A stretch of DNA of 64,000 bases from Mixophyes australis (GCA_036250195.1 JAVHZZ010000017.1:992001-1056000), one strand, 5' to 3'; positions 9,661-20,369 are shown, counted from the first letter of the stretch. Translations and numbers: made by a program. Notes: generated from the letters alone by a model not told the origin.

Positions 9661-10073
9661 GCACAGGTTGTTTTGTGGATATGTTTGCCATCACTAATAA
9701 GGCTACAGATGATTTGGCAGCATCAAGGTCACGCTCTGGCGTGTTGACGAGGCATATCGAGAAATTGTCATACCTGGTTATTGAAATTGACACTGTTGCA
9801 GGGTGTTGTAAGCTTCCAATGGAGGAAGTGGCTAAGTTGAGGGGTGTGATTGATTTATTTCAGGGTGAGTGTAAGGTGCAGTAAAAACAGGTGCAGTCAC
9901 TGCTTGGCCTGCTTAATTTTGCTTGTAGAGTGATACCCATGGGTAGGGTTTTTTGCCAGAAGTTAGAGAGGGCTATGGTTGGGATTACAAAAGCAATGCA
10001 TTTTGTGAGGATATCCAAGGAAATTAGAGATTATATGGCTATGTGGTGCATGTTCTTGGAAAATTTTAAATGA
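9645..10073 (+). pseudogene. Ngaro/DIRS-type RT-RNase H connection fragment, copy 1
   Basis: Two adjacent frames separated by a TAA at about 9882 read as one segment. The first has LPMEEVAKLRGVID; the second has SLLGLLNFACRVIPMGRVF followed by HFVRISKEIRDYMAMW. The LLGxLNFACRVIPMGRVF block is typical of the region between RT palm and RNase H in DIRS/Ngaro retrotransposons (family knowledge). The catalytic palm is absent upstream, so this is an internally deleted copy. The duplicate is 63213-63641. Confidence 0.7.
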
Positions 10074-10131
10074 GTTTGAAGCTGCTTTGTTTCGGCTTGA
10101 GTGTGTAAAGGCTTTTTTCATGGCTTTCAGA

Positions 10132-10350
10132 AATACAACAGAGGGATTGAATGAGACCGAGGTGATATAAACACTGAGGGGGCAGGCAGAGGAAAAAGTA
10201 CAGGCATACCAGGAGTTAACTTATCTGGGTTGTGGTAGAAATCTGAGTTATCCAATCAGTGGAGCCGGAAGGGGAGGGGTTTGCTTTCCTGAGGAGGCTT
10301 ATAACATATAGGAAAAGGATGTGACTTCCTCTTGCCGGATAGATTTTTTA
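10132..10350 (+). repeat. Split direct repeat A1
   Basis: AATACAACAGAGGGATTGAA to TTGCCGGATAGATTTTTTA. Nearly identical to A2 at 12501-12719; the copy-2 counterpart starts at about 63700. Confidence 0.85.
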
Positions 10351-10637
10351 AGTGAGTATGGGCTCTCTGCTGTCCTGGTAAGTATTGCTACATAAACTGT
10401 TTTTTCACTGTGTTTTTTAACTGTGTTATACTGTTTTTGGTATTGCATTTATTGCTGTGATCGTGTTTATTTAAGTTGTATTTTCAGTGTTCTTTTCTTT
10501 TCACATTTGTTCCCAATCCATTCTCCTCCTTGTTTTCTCCACCTTATCTTCTTCCCCTAGTTCTTGTCCCTTCCTCCCCTACCTTTCCCCTCTCTCTTTT
10601 TCTTGTTTATTTTTTGTTACCTTTTCCTTCCCCCATT

Positions 10638-10952
10638 ATGCTCCGGGCCAAGAGAGTTAGGGTTCCACCCCACCGCCTCGCTGAGGCTTGTTCCCCCCCC
10701 TCGGCCCTTAGTAAGCGGCGAGCCCAGATCCGGGCCTCGCCGACGGGTGTTTCCTCTTCCCCCCTCTCGGGTAGTGGGGTGGGTGTCCCCGGCGGTTCCG
10801 CTGCGGCCGCGGCGGCTAGTAAAAGTTTCTGCGCATGCGTGACGACGCGCACGCAGACGCGCGCGCATGCGCGTCAGTCCATCCCGATTCCGGCGGCCAT
10901 GTTAGATGCCGGCGCTCCAGGAGGGCCCGTGGATGCCCCTGCAGCCCAGTAG
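10638..10952 (+). pseudogene. GC-rich gag-like ORF remnant of element 2
   Basis: An ATG at 10638 opens about 104 codons (MLRAKRVRVP..., rich in Ala, Arg, Pro, Ser) in a locally GC-rich stretch with CG dinucleotides. It stops at 10952, immediately before recombinase sequence starts. It is likely the start of the gag-like ORF, joined to the recombinase by a large internal deletion. No domain is recognised. Confidence 0.4.
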
Positions 10953-10953
10953 A

Positions 10954-11233
10954 ATTGACAAGGTTGTATAGGGATATGTCTCTTGCTCCCGGTGGTTATT
11001 GGCTTAGACATGGTAATGGTTTTCCCCTTACAAAGTTTCAATTTTCAGCGGTATTCAAAAATTGCGTGGTTAAGCTTGGTTTGAGTGCAGCGGACTATGG
11101 GACGCATTCCTTTAGGATAGGGGCAGCTACGGTAGCGGCAGAAGAAGGTGTGTCTGAGCAGAGCATTATGGCTTTGGGTAGATGGAAGTCTAAGTGTTTT
11201 AAGCGGTATGTCAGGCCAGCTGTGGCGCTCTAG
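10954..11233 (+). pseudogene. Tyrosine recombinase C-terminus, element 2
   Basis: In frame: LTRLYRDMSLAPGG, FPLTKFQFSAVFKNCV, then the catalytic H-x-x-R block (DYGTHSFRIGAAT) and the region of the nucleophile (MALGRWKSKCFKRYVRP). These are the box II motifs of retroelement tyrosine recombinases. The N-terminal half with the first catalytic Arg is missing. A near-identical segment is at 13338-13576. Confidence 0.8.
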
Positions 11234-11519
11234 CCTTAGACAGGGCGATGTAATAAGGCTGACCTATGACGTTGCGTTGCTTACCTTGTTGAAAGGAAGC
11301 GCGGAGGGTTTTGCCATTTCTTTTCTCCGGGGGCCTGATTGGCGGTGGCACCCCGGGGTTTCCGGTTTTACCTCCGCATGGGTCACCCTGCGTTATGCGC
11401 GAATGTGGCAGTTTTTTGTTTTCAGTATTAATTATGTTTTACGTTTTGCCATTTAATTTACTACTAATACATTACTCCATGTTGCAGGTGTACGTCAGGA
11501 TGGGAGGAGTATTTGACTG

Positions 11520-12050
11520 GTAGGCCATTCATTTGTTTTTTGGGCCGGTAAGAGCGGCCCTGCTCATGATGTGAGCAAATTTTCCAGGGCGGAGTCAATA
11601 AGATGGATAGGTGTTAGGGGTATGCGTTGGGCATCTCTGTTGAAGATACTAAAAGACACCGAGAGTAGGTTTGGGCGCCCTTTAGAACTTGTAATTCACC
11701 TTGGGGGGAATGACCTGGGTAAGTGGTCCAGTTTAGAGCTCATTGAACATATAAGATCTGATGTCGGGGCCATTAAGTTACATTGGCCAACAGGTTACCT
11801 TACATGGTCCGATATTATCCCTAGGCGCAATTGGAGAGGGGCGGATAAACCAGCACGGATTGAGAAAGCTTGTGGGAAGGTAAATAGGGTGGTTCGGAAG
11901 ATCTTTCAGGAAGTAGGTGGTGGCTGCATTAGTTATCCGTCCATAAGGGCTGTGTTGACGCAGTACTATAGGCCCGATGGTGTACATTTGTCTGATTTGG
12001 GTATGGCATACTTTATAGAGCAGATATTTGTTTTTTTTTGTTTGGCTATG
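11520..12050 (+). pseudogene. SGNH/GDSL-type hydrolase ORF of element 2
   Basis: In one frame: block I V-G-H-S-F-V-F-W-A (nucleophile Ser), block III H-L-G-G-N-D, and the catalytic pair in D-G-V-H-L-S. RGMRWASLL lies between blocks I and III. SGNH hydrolase ORFs are, to my knowledge, reported in some animal Ngaro-type and CR1 elements. The codon before LVGHS is TGA where the relative at 13888 has a different base, so the frame is opened by a nonsense change just upstream of block I. From block I to the end it is open, to a stop at 12149. Confidence 0.65.
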
Positions 12051-12098
12051 AGAGGTCGGTTGGTGGCGGGCTGCGGTTCCTGGTGGGAAACCTTAGCT

Positions 12099-12500
12099 GT
12101 GGCAGTAAGCAGCCCAATCAGCGTCCATTTAGTTACATTGAAGGCGTAGTAGGCACTCTCCTCTTAAAGGGATTGGGCAATTAGCAGAATAGCCCTTCGG
12201 TGTTAAGGGGCTCCGCTTAGGCGGGCCGGCCTCAGCTAATATGCCAAATGGGGGAGTTTGGCATTTTACGCCTAGTCGAGTCCAAATTAGTTTGGACGGA
12301 ATTTACAACTAGTAGGTGTGGCCTGGATGCTGATTGGTCTGTTTATGTTGGCCACCAATTTTTCCCCAGCAGGTTTCGCCTATAATAAATTCCTGACCTT
12401 TCAAACGCCAATTCAAGTCTCTGTGTCGTTATTTTAGTTGTTAAGTTAACTCTGGTAAAGGTTAAAGATGGTATAGAAGTTTGTCCACCATAAGCGGTTT
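12099..12500 (+). repeat. Split direct repeat B1
   Basis: About 402 bp from GTGGCAGTAAGCAGCCC to CATAAGCGGTTT. It matches B2 at 12771-13170 at well over 95% by eye and abuts A2. Confidence 0.88.
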
Positions 12501-12719
12501 AATACAACAGAGGGATTGAATGAGACCGAGGTGATATAAACGCTGAGGGGGCAGGCAGAGGAAAAAGTACAGGCATTCCAGGAGTTAACTTATCTGGGTT
12601 GTGGTAGAAATCTGAGTTATCCAATCAGTGGAGCCGGAAGGGGAGGGGTTTGCTTTCCTGAGGAGGCTTATAACATATAGGAAAAAGATGTGACTTCCTC
12701 TTGCCGGATAGATTTGTTA
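12501..12719 (+). repeat. Split direct repeat A2
   Basis: 219 bp, beginning AATACAACAGAGGGATTGAA. It diverges from A1 after GATTTGTTA, where a 51-bp spacer leads to B2. Confidence 0.88.
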
Positions 12720-12770
12720 CCCACCCACCCATCCCATATTGTGGTATTGATATTGGACTTGTGTTTACAA

Positions 12771-13170
12771 GTGGCGGTAAGCAGCCCAATCAGCGGCCAT
12801 TTTGTTACATTGAAGGCGTAGTAGGCACTCTCCTCTTAAAGGGACTGGGCAATTAGCAGAATAGCCCTTCGGGGTTAAGGGGCTCCGCTTAGGCGGGCGG
12901 GCCTCAGCTAATATGCCAAATGGGGGAGTTTGGCATTTTACGCCTAGTCGAGTCTAAATTAGTTTGGACGGAATTTACAACTAGTAGGTGTGGCCTGGAT
13001 GCTGATTGGTCTGTTTATGTTGGCCACCAATTTTTTCCAGCAGATTCGCCTTTAATAAATTCCTGACCTTTCAAACGCCAATTCAAGTCTCTGTGTCGTT
13101 ATTTTAGTTGTTAAGTTAACTCTGGTAAAGGTTAAAGATGGTATAGAAGGTTGTCCACCATAAGCGGTTT
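12771..13170 (+). repeat. Split direct repeat B2 (3' end of element 2)
   Basis: About 400 bp, ending CATAAGCGGTTT. The sequence after 13170 is recombinase-type sequence of the outer element. Confidence 0.85.
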
Positions 13171-13256
13171 ACAGGTGAGTTGTTAGCTTAGATCGGCAAT
13201 CAGTTCAGGGTTACTTCACAGAAATGTTGTGGTTAAGAATGATAACATAGCTTGTA

Positions 13257-13576
13257 AGATCCATAGATCGAAGACTGATCCTTTGGGTAGGGGGCGGTGG
13301 ATTACCTAGCATCGTAATCAGGATATTGCAGTTTGCCTGCTTGAGTTTACAAGATTGTATAGAGATATGTCCCCTGCTCCTGGTGGTAATTGGCTTAGGC
13401 ACCATGATAGGTACCCCCTTACGAAGGTCCAGTTTTCTGCGGTCTTTAAGAATTGTATTGCTAAACTTGGATTGGATACAGCAGACTATGGGACTCATTC
13501 TTTTAGAATAGGAGCGGCTACAGTAGCGGCGGAGGAGGGTGTGTCGGAACAAAGTATCGTGGCTTCGGGTAGGTGA
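13257..13576 (+). pseudogene. Tyrosine recombinase C-terminus, element 1
   Basis: KIHRSKTDPLGRGRWIT, then an in-frame TAG, then NQDIAV and TRLYRDMSPAPGG, GTHSFRIGAATVAAEEG and SIVASGR before a TGA. It extends further N-terminally than the element-2 copy. The missing Y region and two stops make it dead. Confidence 0.75.
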
Positions 13577-13879
13577 AGGTCTAAGTGTTTCAAACAGTAT
13601 GTTAGGCCAGCTGTTGCGCTTTAGGCTTAATAATGCGATGTGGTAAGGCTGACCCATGACATGCGTTGCTTGTCTTGTTAAATGGAGGCGTGGAGGGATT
13701 TGCCATTTCTTTTCCCCGGGGGCCTGATTGGCTTGTGGCACCCCGGGGTTTCCGGTTTTAGCTCCGCATGGGTCACCCTGCGTTGCGCGCAAATATATAG
13801 TAGTGTCTTTCTCTAATACCATGTATTATGTCTTGAAATTTGTTTTATGTGCATTTTACTCCATGTGGCAGGTTCACGG

Positions 13880-14090
13880 CAGGATGGGAAGCATTTTTGG
13901 CTGGTCGGCCATTCATTGTTTTTTGGGCCGGTAAGAGTGGTCCTGCTCATGATTTGAGCAAATTTCCCCGGGCAGATTCAGTTAGATGGTTAGGTTTTAG
14001 GGGTTTACGTTGGGCGTCGCTATTAAAGATTCTAAGGGATAGCGAGATAAAGTTTGGGTGCCCTTCAGTGCTTATAATCAACACTCTAGG
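13880..14090 (+). pseudogene. SGNH hydrolase fragment, element 1
   Basis: Diverged copy of the element-2 hydrolase: a GGTCGGCCATTCATTG block I with a frameshift right after it, then RGLRWASLLKIL and a truncated SEIKFGCPS. It ends at the start of a minisatellite near 14090. Confidence 0.6.
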
Positions 14091-14625
14091 CACCCAACCA
14101 CCATGGCATTACTAGTGTTCTGTATTTAATAAATAGGCCTTCTTACCCCAACCAGAACTAAAATTAAATTAATAGCATTCTCAGCATTAACAGTTAAACA
14201 AACCCAACCCCCCCCCCCCACCCAACCAGTCCAAAACAATAAATTAGTACACATTTAATAATTAGGATATTTTACCCCAACCAGCCCAGCATTAAATTAA
14301 TATACTTAAATACTTAAATAAATATTTAAATTTAATAAATAAGCCTCCTACCCCCCAAACAGCCCCAACCTTAAATTAATAGCTCCCATGTTTAATAATT
14401 AGGCCTCCTCCCCCCTAAAAACCCCAACAGTATATTCTTAGTGTTTATGTTTAATAAACTTCCTTCCTCCCAACCTTCCCCAACATTAGATTAATAACAT
14501 TCCGATTTGATTTTTAAATCAATTTCACCCCCACCAGCCCAAAAATTAAATTAATAGCATTTCCATTTAATAAAAGGTCTATTTCACCCAACCAGCCTCA
14601 ATATCAAGTTCATAACGTAATATTT
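14091..14625. repeat. Degenerate AT/C-rich minisatellite
   Basis: About eight diverged copies of a roughly 60-bp unit of the form CCCCAACCAGCCC / ATTAAATTAATAGCA / TTTAATAATTAGGCCTCC. Lengths and sequence vary. No gene is seen. Confidence 0.65.
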
Positions 14626-14924
14626 TCCACCATATTTAATGGCAGATGTGCTGGAAACAACATACTCTGCATTGCTGGGGAATGGGGTATTTTCTGTGGT
14701 AAAGAGCTGACTAAGTCCTGATGATCTAGCAGCTTCAACCTTTTCTTTTGGGCTGGAAAATGTTGTTGCAGCTCTTGTTGTCTAGTAGCTTGGGTCTTTT
14801 CCTCTAGACTGCCACTCCTGTAGCATGTAGTCTGACAGCTTGACTCTGGGTCCATCTGGAACTGTGACTTTGGCAGTCTAGCCTGGCAATGCTGCAGCAG
14901 GTTCAGCAAGGATGGGGGGCTCAC

Positions 14925-15180
14925 CACAGTGATTGAGGTCCCTGAGACTCTCAGGCCTTCTCCCTGCAATGGTCCAACTTGGGTGCTTCCACCTCTTTTT
15001 GGGTGTCTTTTTGGCCTCTTCACTGAGTCACTTTTCTCTGTGACATACGCCACTGGACTTTCTGGGGCAAGAACAATCTTTTTAGGCCCACCTCCCTTAG
15101 TCGGGTATGCAAGTCAGCCTGTGGGACAGTCTGGCCTTAGGTGACCGGTTTTCCCACAGCCATAACACTTCCTATCCAGT
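14925..15180 (-). pseudogene. Retrotransposon gag C-terminus with zinc knuckle
   Basis: The minus strand reads KCYGCGKTGHLRPDCP, a C-x2-C-x4-H-x4-C knuckle at about 15170-15123, then a stop, then a Lys/Pro-rich tail. It belongs with the SCAN-like region at 15780-16060, separated by an inserted block at 15249-15777. Confidence 0.6.
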
Positions 15181-15248
15181 CTAGTCTGATGACTTCCAGG
15201 AACAGGGTGGAATTGCAGCTAGCTACAAGCACCTGGGTTAGTGGCTAC

Positions 15249-15777
15249 TGTTAGGATCTGCCTCATGATGCTGCTTTAGCTCCTGCCTCTGGGACTATAT
15301 TTATTATTATATTGACCCTGCAGTACCTGTGAACCACCAGAGGTGCTGTTATTCTGCCTTCTCTTCTCACTATCAGGGACTACTAGCTGCACTATGTTAA
15401 TCATTCGCACCTGATTGTCTCCTATAGATGCCTGCCTCTCCCAGTTTCCTTTGATGGTCATTAATGTTTCTGTGCCTGTAATGTTTATTTACCCTTGGAC
15501 TAACTGCCTTGCTTTTTCTCTTTTCCTGTGGAAATCCTTGCTTAGCCAGTTTCTGCTTTTCTGTAAGCATTTAGCATTCATCTCTATCTTGTCACTTGGA
15601 GGTAAACCTGATATTTGCCTTATACCTGGAAGTCTGTTTATTCACTGATCTGGCCTGTGTTTAACTTGCATCACATGGACTGTGTTTTTCACTACATTAA
15701 ACAGTTTAATACTTTCAATATATTTCTGGCTCCGTGGCTTTAATTACAAGGACCTAGTTTGTGGAACAGGATTGTAA
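15249..15777 (+). mobile_element. LTR-like insertion splitting the gag remnant (tentative solo LTR)
   Basis: A TGTTAGGATC start and a GGATTGTAA end are flanked by CTAC on both sides (15245-15248 and 15778-15781). An ATTAAA signal lies at about 15697. The gag-like minus-strand sequence is interrupted exactly here. The 3' end is not a clean CA, so the boundary is tentative. Confidence 0.42.
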
Positions 15778-16100
15778 CTACTTGCTTGGCGGAGTGATCA
15801 ACAGCAGAGGGATGTTCTTCAATTCATAAAATTCTTTGGTTGGCTGCCAGACTGCTACATTTTGATTTGCCAACTGGGCCGCTACTTCAAATATTATTGT
15901 GTTGTGGTCCAGTACCAATTTTTTTACCCTCTGTGTGCACCGGCGAGACAACTGCTCCCTGCAAATTAAACCATTTAAATCCACCCAGGTCTTGACACCA
16001 AATCCATTCACACATCTCATCACGAACTGCCACAGCTGGTTAGCAAATTCCTCATGGTTGATGAGAAGGCTTCTGCCAGATCCTCACATTTCTGCCAGTA
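15778..16100 (-). pseudogene. Gag fragment with SCAN-like capsid domain
   Basis: The minus-strand frame contains LWQFVMRCVNGFG, then TWVDLNGLICREQLSRRCTQ and VLDHNTIIFEVAAQLANQNV. The LICREQ...LDH...EVAAQLA pattern resembles the SCAN domain and the capsid C-terminal domain of Gmr1-like gypsy elements (family knowledge). Stops lie on both sides. Confidence 0.5.
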
Positions 16101-16186
16101 GGTTGCTGGGGATTTCGAGATCTACCTTGGACATAACCATCTTTTGCATTCCCTTGTGTGGAAGGAGCTCTTCACTTGAGTAACTC

Positions 16187-17113
16187 GGCTCTCCAAAAAA
16201 AAAACCCTAGCATTATCAAATTGCTTGCCACCAGTTATAAACTGTGACTGGATGGGCTTACTCTGCTACCCAGTGTTTGGAGAGGGAGATCTTAAACAGT
16301 TTAGTTGGGTTTCCTTCTTACTGTCTGTATCTGGCTGTTACTGACCACTTCTACTGGTGTCACCTGTCAGCAGATATTCACCGACTGTGAATGCCAACTG
16401 CACATGAGTTGTAGGAGAATAGTGTTGCCACCAGCTGTCCCCAGGCTCTTTGAGCTCCAGTATGGTGCTCTGCAGACTGGGACTCCTGGATTCATGTGTG
16501 AATCTAGGAGGCGCCTTTGCAAGTCTCCTCCAGAAGCCACTGAACTACAGCTGCCAGCGGAGTTTACACACAGAGAGCTCCAGGCTCCTACTTTATCCAG
16601 GGGCTGCTCCTGCAGCCCCCACTGTACCATCAGGGATTGGAGACCCCTCCGACACTCCAGTCATCCTGTACTTACAAATGGGAACCGGAGTGGAGGAATT
16701 AAAGCTCTGGCTGAGCTCCGATCCTCACTGGACCAGCAGTGGGGGGAGAAGCAATTTCTTTTGTTTTATACACATTTGAAATAACATTTTATAAACACAC
16801 ATATCACTTTATACATTTCTACTCCTGGGCTAACCCTTTCAGCGCCAATATCTACATTTATATATTTATTAAAATACACTTTAAAATACATTGCACCTTC
16901 AGCACATAGCACTGAGGGGGTTAACCCAATTGGCACCGCAGCATTGGAAGGGTTAATCTTTACACGGATGGGAAACCAGCCACAGGGTATGGTAAAATCT
17001 ACTAACTACATCTTATTAAGATCAGAATTATGCAATCACTCTGCCAGTGTGTTAAAATTTAATATAATCCTACTTTGTTGTACAGTGTCTGACAGTTCGC
17101 ATTTTCCCAAGAG

Positions 17114-17156
<43 letters not shown>

Positions 17157-18620
17157 TTCCAAGTTCAAATATAATATATATTTTCTATACTTTCCGATGC
17201 CTTGTGTTTTATATGATATTATACTTTCTTCACATTCCTTACATTGTACTACCACATAATTAATTATACTTTTATTAAAATAAACAATTGTTTAGTAATT
17301 CCCATGATGTTCATTATTCATTTTGTATCTCAGAGACAACAAAATTTAATCTGTAGGAATGAAACATGTTAAATGTTATCTAGATGTAAAATAAATTCCC
17401 TAATTAAGTAGATACAGTGTTTCTAGAGTCTTATTCTTTGTCTTAAACTGATTTGGATATTCCAGTCCTCATGTTCTCTCCAATCTATTAACTGCTACAG
17501 CTGCTGTACACGTGTATGCTGGTGCCCTATCATGTATATATATTCTTTAAAAGTCCCTTTCTGTTGAATATTGTGATGACAAGACAATACACTGTCATGA
17601 TAGTGATATGCTGCAGCAGAGGAGCACCTAAATCTGCATTACCACCTAATTGTTGCATGTTATCATGTTACTCACCTGCTCCTCCTCTCTCTGGAGCCCC
17701 GGGGCCTGCTCCATGCACAAGTGTTTCCTGTGGTTCCGTGGTTCATCTCACAGCTCTGACTAAATTGACATTTTGGCGCAGGGCCAAATTATGCGATCGA
17801 CTCACCCCGTCCCCTTTTGATCTCCCCGAGGTAGAAGTATGAGTAAGCAGGATGATCAATCAGGAGTTGCAGTCATGGAGATTGTGGCTTCTGATTGGAC
17901 CTCCTGCTCACAAGCCACTGCCACAGCCATATGTACATGGAGGAGCCAGAAACGAAGGTGTCCCGGGAAAAGCGGCTGCATAGAGCAGACCCTGGAGCTG
18001 GAAAGGGGCAAATAAGTAACATGTAACAATTATTTGATAATGCAACTTTAATCTCAATTATGTCAAGGCTTTTTAGGTGGTTTCACTATACCCAATGTAT
18101 TGTTTTTAGTGACAAAGCCCTGTATAAAATAAAATCCTTTCAGAAGCATAATTAAAGGGGTTTCCAACCATCACATGTATTTAATGGCTTGTATAGGCTT
18201 TACTCCAAGTTTTAGTAAATACACAACTTTTACATCCTGGTTTCCCTCTGTACGTTTAACCCGTGTGGTGATACCACGGGGCAGAGCTGTGTGTTTGTGT
18301 TGCTCTGCTTTGCTTTCTGTATAATTGTACCCAGTGAGCAGCTTTATGTTGTATCCTGGGGCAAGAAAATAATCCACTCTCCCTGATGTTATAAATACAT
18401 GGCTAAAATCACGGAAGGAGGCTACTAAGAAAATAAATGCTTGTAGTAACATTTTCAGGATGGTGTGTACAAGATAAAATAAAGCAATCTGAAGGTGGAA
18501 CAAACAAGCAAAACATCGCACAGCTGGTATTTCAGTACATAGACATCAAACTAGGTGGAGCTTGATCTGCTCTAGTGGGGAATGCAAAATATCTTTACCA
18601 TCGTTGTATAAAGGAAATGT
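16187..18620. other. No confident gene; AT-rich DNA with one TA microsatellite
   Basis: I see no splice-supported exon or conserved domain. 16260-16780 may be the 5' LTR side of the gag remnant, but no boundary is visible. A (TA)n run lies at 17115-17152. Open frames here are short and without recognisable motifs. Confidence 0.5.
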
Positions 18621-18628
18621 ATATATTC

Positions 18629-19171
18629 GGGCTCATTTAGAGTTAGACATACTTCATTGTTTGCATAAGATGTGTATTTTCATACTGCAATGATTACAAA
18701 ATCCAGAAAGTATATGTCCATATATAGAGTTATTTATATCGCTGACATCCGTCCGCCTTTGTCTGGAAAAGCAGAATAAGGATGTGCAGGGACTAGCATG
18801 CATGGGCTGAGCACAGTATGGGTGGGTTCATGTAATTGTAACATAACATCTGCAAATACGCCTTTTAGGGCTCGAACCTCATGCAGGTATTAGATTTTTG
18901 GTGCAGGTATATGATGATGACTATCAGCCCTATTTAGCTGTTTCTAAATTGCTGATTGAGTATTGCGTAATTGACATTTCCATTTTTAATTACATTTTAT
19001 ATCTGCACCCCACTATATCAGGGGGGGGCAGACCTAAATTGGTCACAAAGAAACTGTTTTTGAGCTGCAGGCGTCTTGAGACTCAACATCAATGAGTAAA
19101 TCCACTTTTTTGTTTACATTATTTCCAACGTACGTTTGGTGCGCAAATGCGTCCAACTCTGAATAAGCCCC
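18629..19171. mobile_element. MITE with GGGCTCATTTAGAGTTAGAC-type inverted ends
   Basis: The left end GGGCTCATTTAGAGTTAGAC and the reverse complement of the right end, GGGCTTATTCAGAGTTGGAC, match at 16 or so of 20 bases. It is about 540 bp. The interior has no conserved ORF. Confidence 0.55.
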
Positions 19172-19699
19172 ATTATGTCTTTATTGTACTAGTTATGATT
19201 TTGTTGTATATGTTGTTATGTGTACACTGTGCATGTAGTTATTTTACCATTTCCATGCAATACATTTTCTAATGAAAGAATTGTGTCTGTGTTTTTCTTC
19301 TTACTGTAGCAATAACTAGATATTTATGTGGATAAGAAATTCCCTTGCTATGGGCATATTTCAAAAGAGCTTTATTCACTACACAGAGAGAGAGGGATGC
19401 AACACTTTTTATTGTAGCTATTTGTTTGACTGTACAAGTCAGCTTCCGTTAGGCAAAATAGATGTACACTGGGACCAGTACCTGTGCAATACCTGTCCTC
19501 AATACCAATTGCAAAATCAGGACAATTTAAGCCAATTGCCAATCCACTCAAACCATGCACAGTTTGCCAAGAATTCCCCCCGATCAGCCCAAACACCTTT
19601 CCTAGTAGGTTCAGCCTATTTGACCAACACAAATTGTGACTGTTCAAGGAAAGGTAGGTGAGGTCTTAGGTTAAGGCAGCTCAGGGGTTATGGCTGCCC

Positions 19700-20095
19700 T
19701 CCCACCTCCTCCAGGTAAATCTTGGTCCTGCTCAGAATGTGGGAAATGTTTTCCTAAAATATTACTTCTTAAGTATCAGAGAAGTCATACCGTAAAGAAA
19801 CCATATTACAGAATGTTGGAAATATTTAGCACATAATTCACTTCTTGTTGCGCACCATACAGGAGAAAGACCATGTCATACAGGAGATATTCTTGCTCTG
19901 AATGTGGTAAATGTTTTACACATATTCCAAATTGTTAAATATCAGAGAAATCACTTAGGGAACAGCCAAATTCATGTGCTGATGTGGGAAAGGGTTTCAA
20001 AGTAATTCAGAAAGGTATTGTATGTCAGAGAAGTAATGAAGGGGAGAAACGTTATTTTATGCCCTGAATATGGGCATGTTTTACAAGTTCTTGCT
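19700..20095 (+). pseudogene. Degenerate C2H2 zinc-finger block
   Basis: Fragments read [32 protein letters not shown] and similar in shifting frames, with HTGE-type linkers (CATACAGGAGAAAGACCA). At least four finger remnants have stops and frameshifts. Same orientation as the fragment at 26020 and opposite to the gene at 38348-43114. Confidence 0.75.
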
Positions 20096-20369
20096 GTCTG
20101 GATGTCCCATGTGGCTATAAATGAGGTTGGGATTTCCTGCAATGGGTTGGCAGTGGTCTTCTCCTGGGCCTGCTTTGGTGTTGGTAGGAGCAAGAAAGGG
20201 AACATGCTGGCAGTTTATTGATGGCCAATGTATGTGGCCCCATGCAGACTCAGACATGAATGTTCAGCTGTGGTGGAGGGCAGCCGCTTGCTAAGTGTTT
20301 TCAAGATCGTAAGACAGTTCAGGCATGGGAAACCTGCTTGAAAAAGATATAACAAATTAAATATAGATA

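Larger units (their letters stand above)
1..10432. repeat. Segmental duplication, copy 1 (interrupted by a gypsy element)
   Basis: Positions 1-3740 and 9267-10432 match about 59080-64000 almost base for base. The match includes introns, a MITE, a LINE tail and the start of a Ngaro-like element. I counted about 20 substitutions in the first 2.8 kb and about 10 in the next 0.9 kb, so roughly 1% divergence. Copy 1 differs mainly by the 5.5 kb LTR retrotransposon. Both ends of the duplication lie outside the window: copy 1 is cut by the window start and copy 2 by the window end. The offset between copies is about 59.1 kb before the insertion. A false duplication from unmerged haplotypes in the assembly is a live alternative. 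Confidence 0.93.
10132..13170 (+). mobile_element. Ngaro-like element 2 with split direct repeats, nested in element 1
   Basis: About 3 kb with the order A1 (10132-10350), internal region, B1 (12099-12500), A2 (12501-12719), B2 (12771-13170). A1-ORFs-B1-A2-B2 is the known split-repeat architecture of Ngaro/PAT-type recombinase retrotransposons. The internal region keeps an N-terminal GC-rich ORF, the C-terminus of a tyrosine recombinase and an SGNH hydrolase; RT and RNase H are missing. It sits between two parts of element 1, with no target duplication, as expected for recombinase-mediated insertion. Its left part is also in copy 2 (63711-64000). Confidence 0.72.
3460..14090 (+). mobile_element. 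Ngaro-like tyrosine-recombinase retrotransposon 1, interrupted
   Basis: The left end at about 3460-3540 resembles the A repeat of element 2 (GTGATATAAACACTGAGGG). In order it has a Ser-rich ORF (3620-3740 plus 9267-9660), an RT/RNase H connection segment (9645-10073), then element 2 nested at 10132-13170, then a recombinase C-terminus (13257-13576) and an SGNH hydrolase fragment (13880-14090). The gypsy element at 3741-9266 also interrupts it. Most of the RT is missing, so it is a deletion derivative. Family assignment rests on motifs and repeat order, not on a search. Confidence 0.6.

Noticed and set aside
10476..10637. N-terminal extension with hydrophobic FTFVPNPFSSLFSPP sequence
   Set aside because: Pyrimidine-rich untranslated leader of the Ngaro-like element; the likely start is the ATG at 10638.
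16305..16784. 159-aa frame beginning MGFLLTVCIWLLLTTSTG, resembling a signal peptide
   Set aside because: No splice signals, no recognisable domain downstream, and it lies next to a gag remnant in likely LTR sequence.
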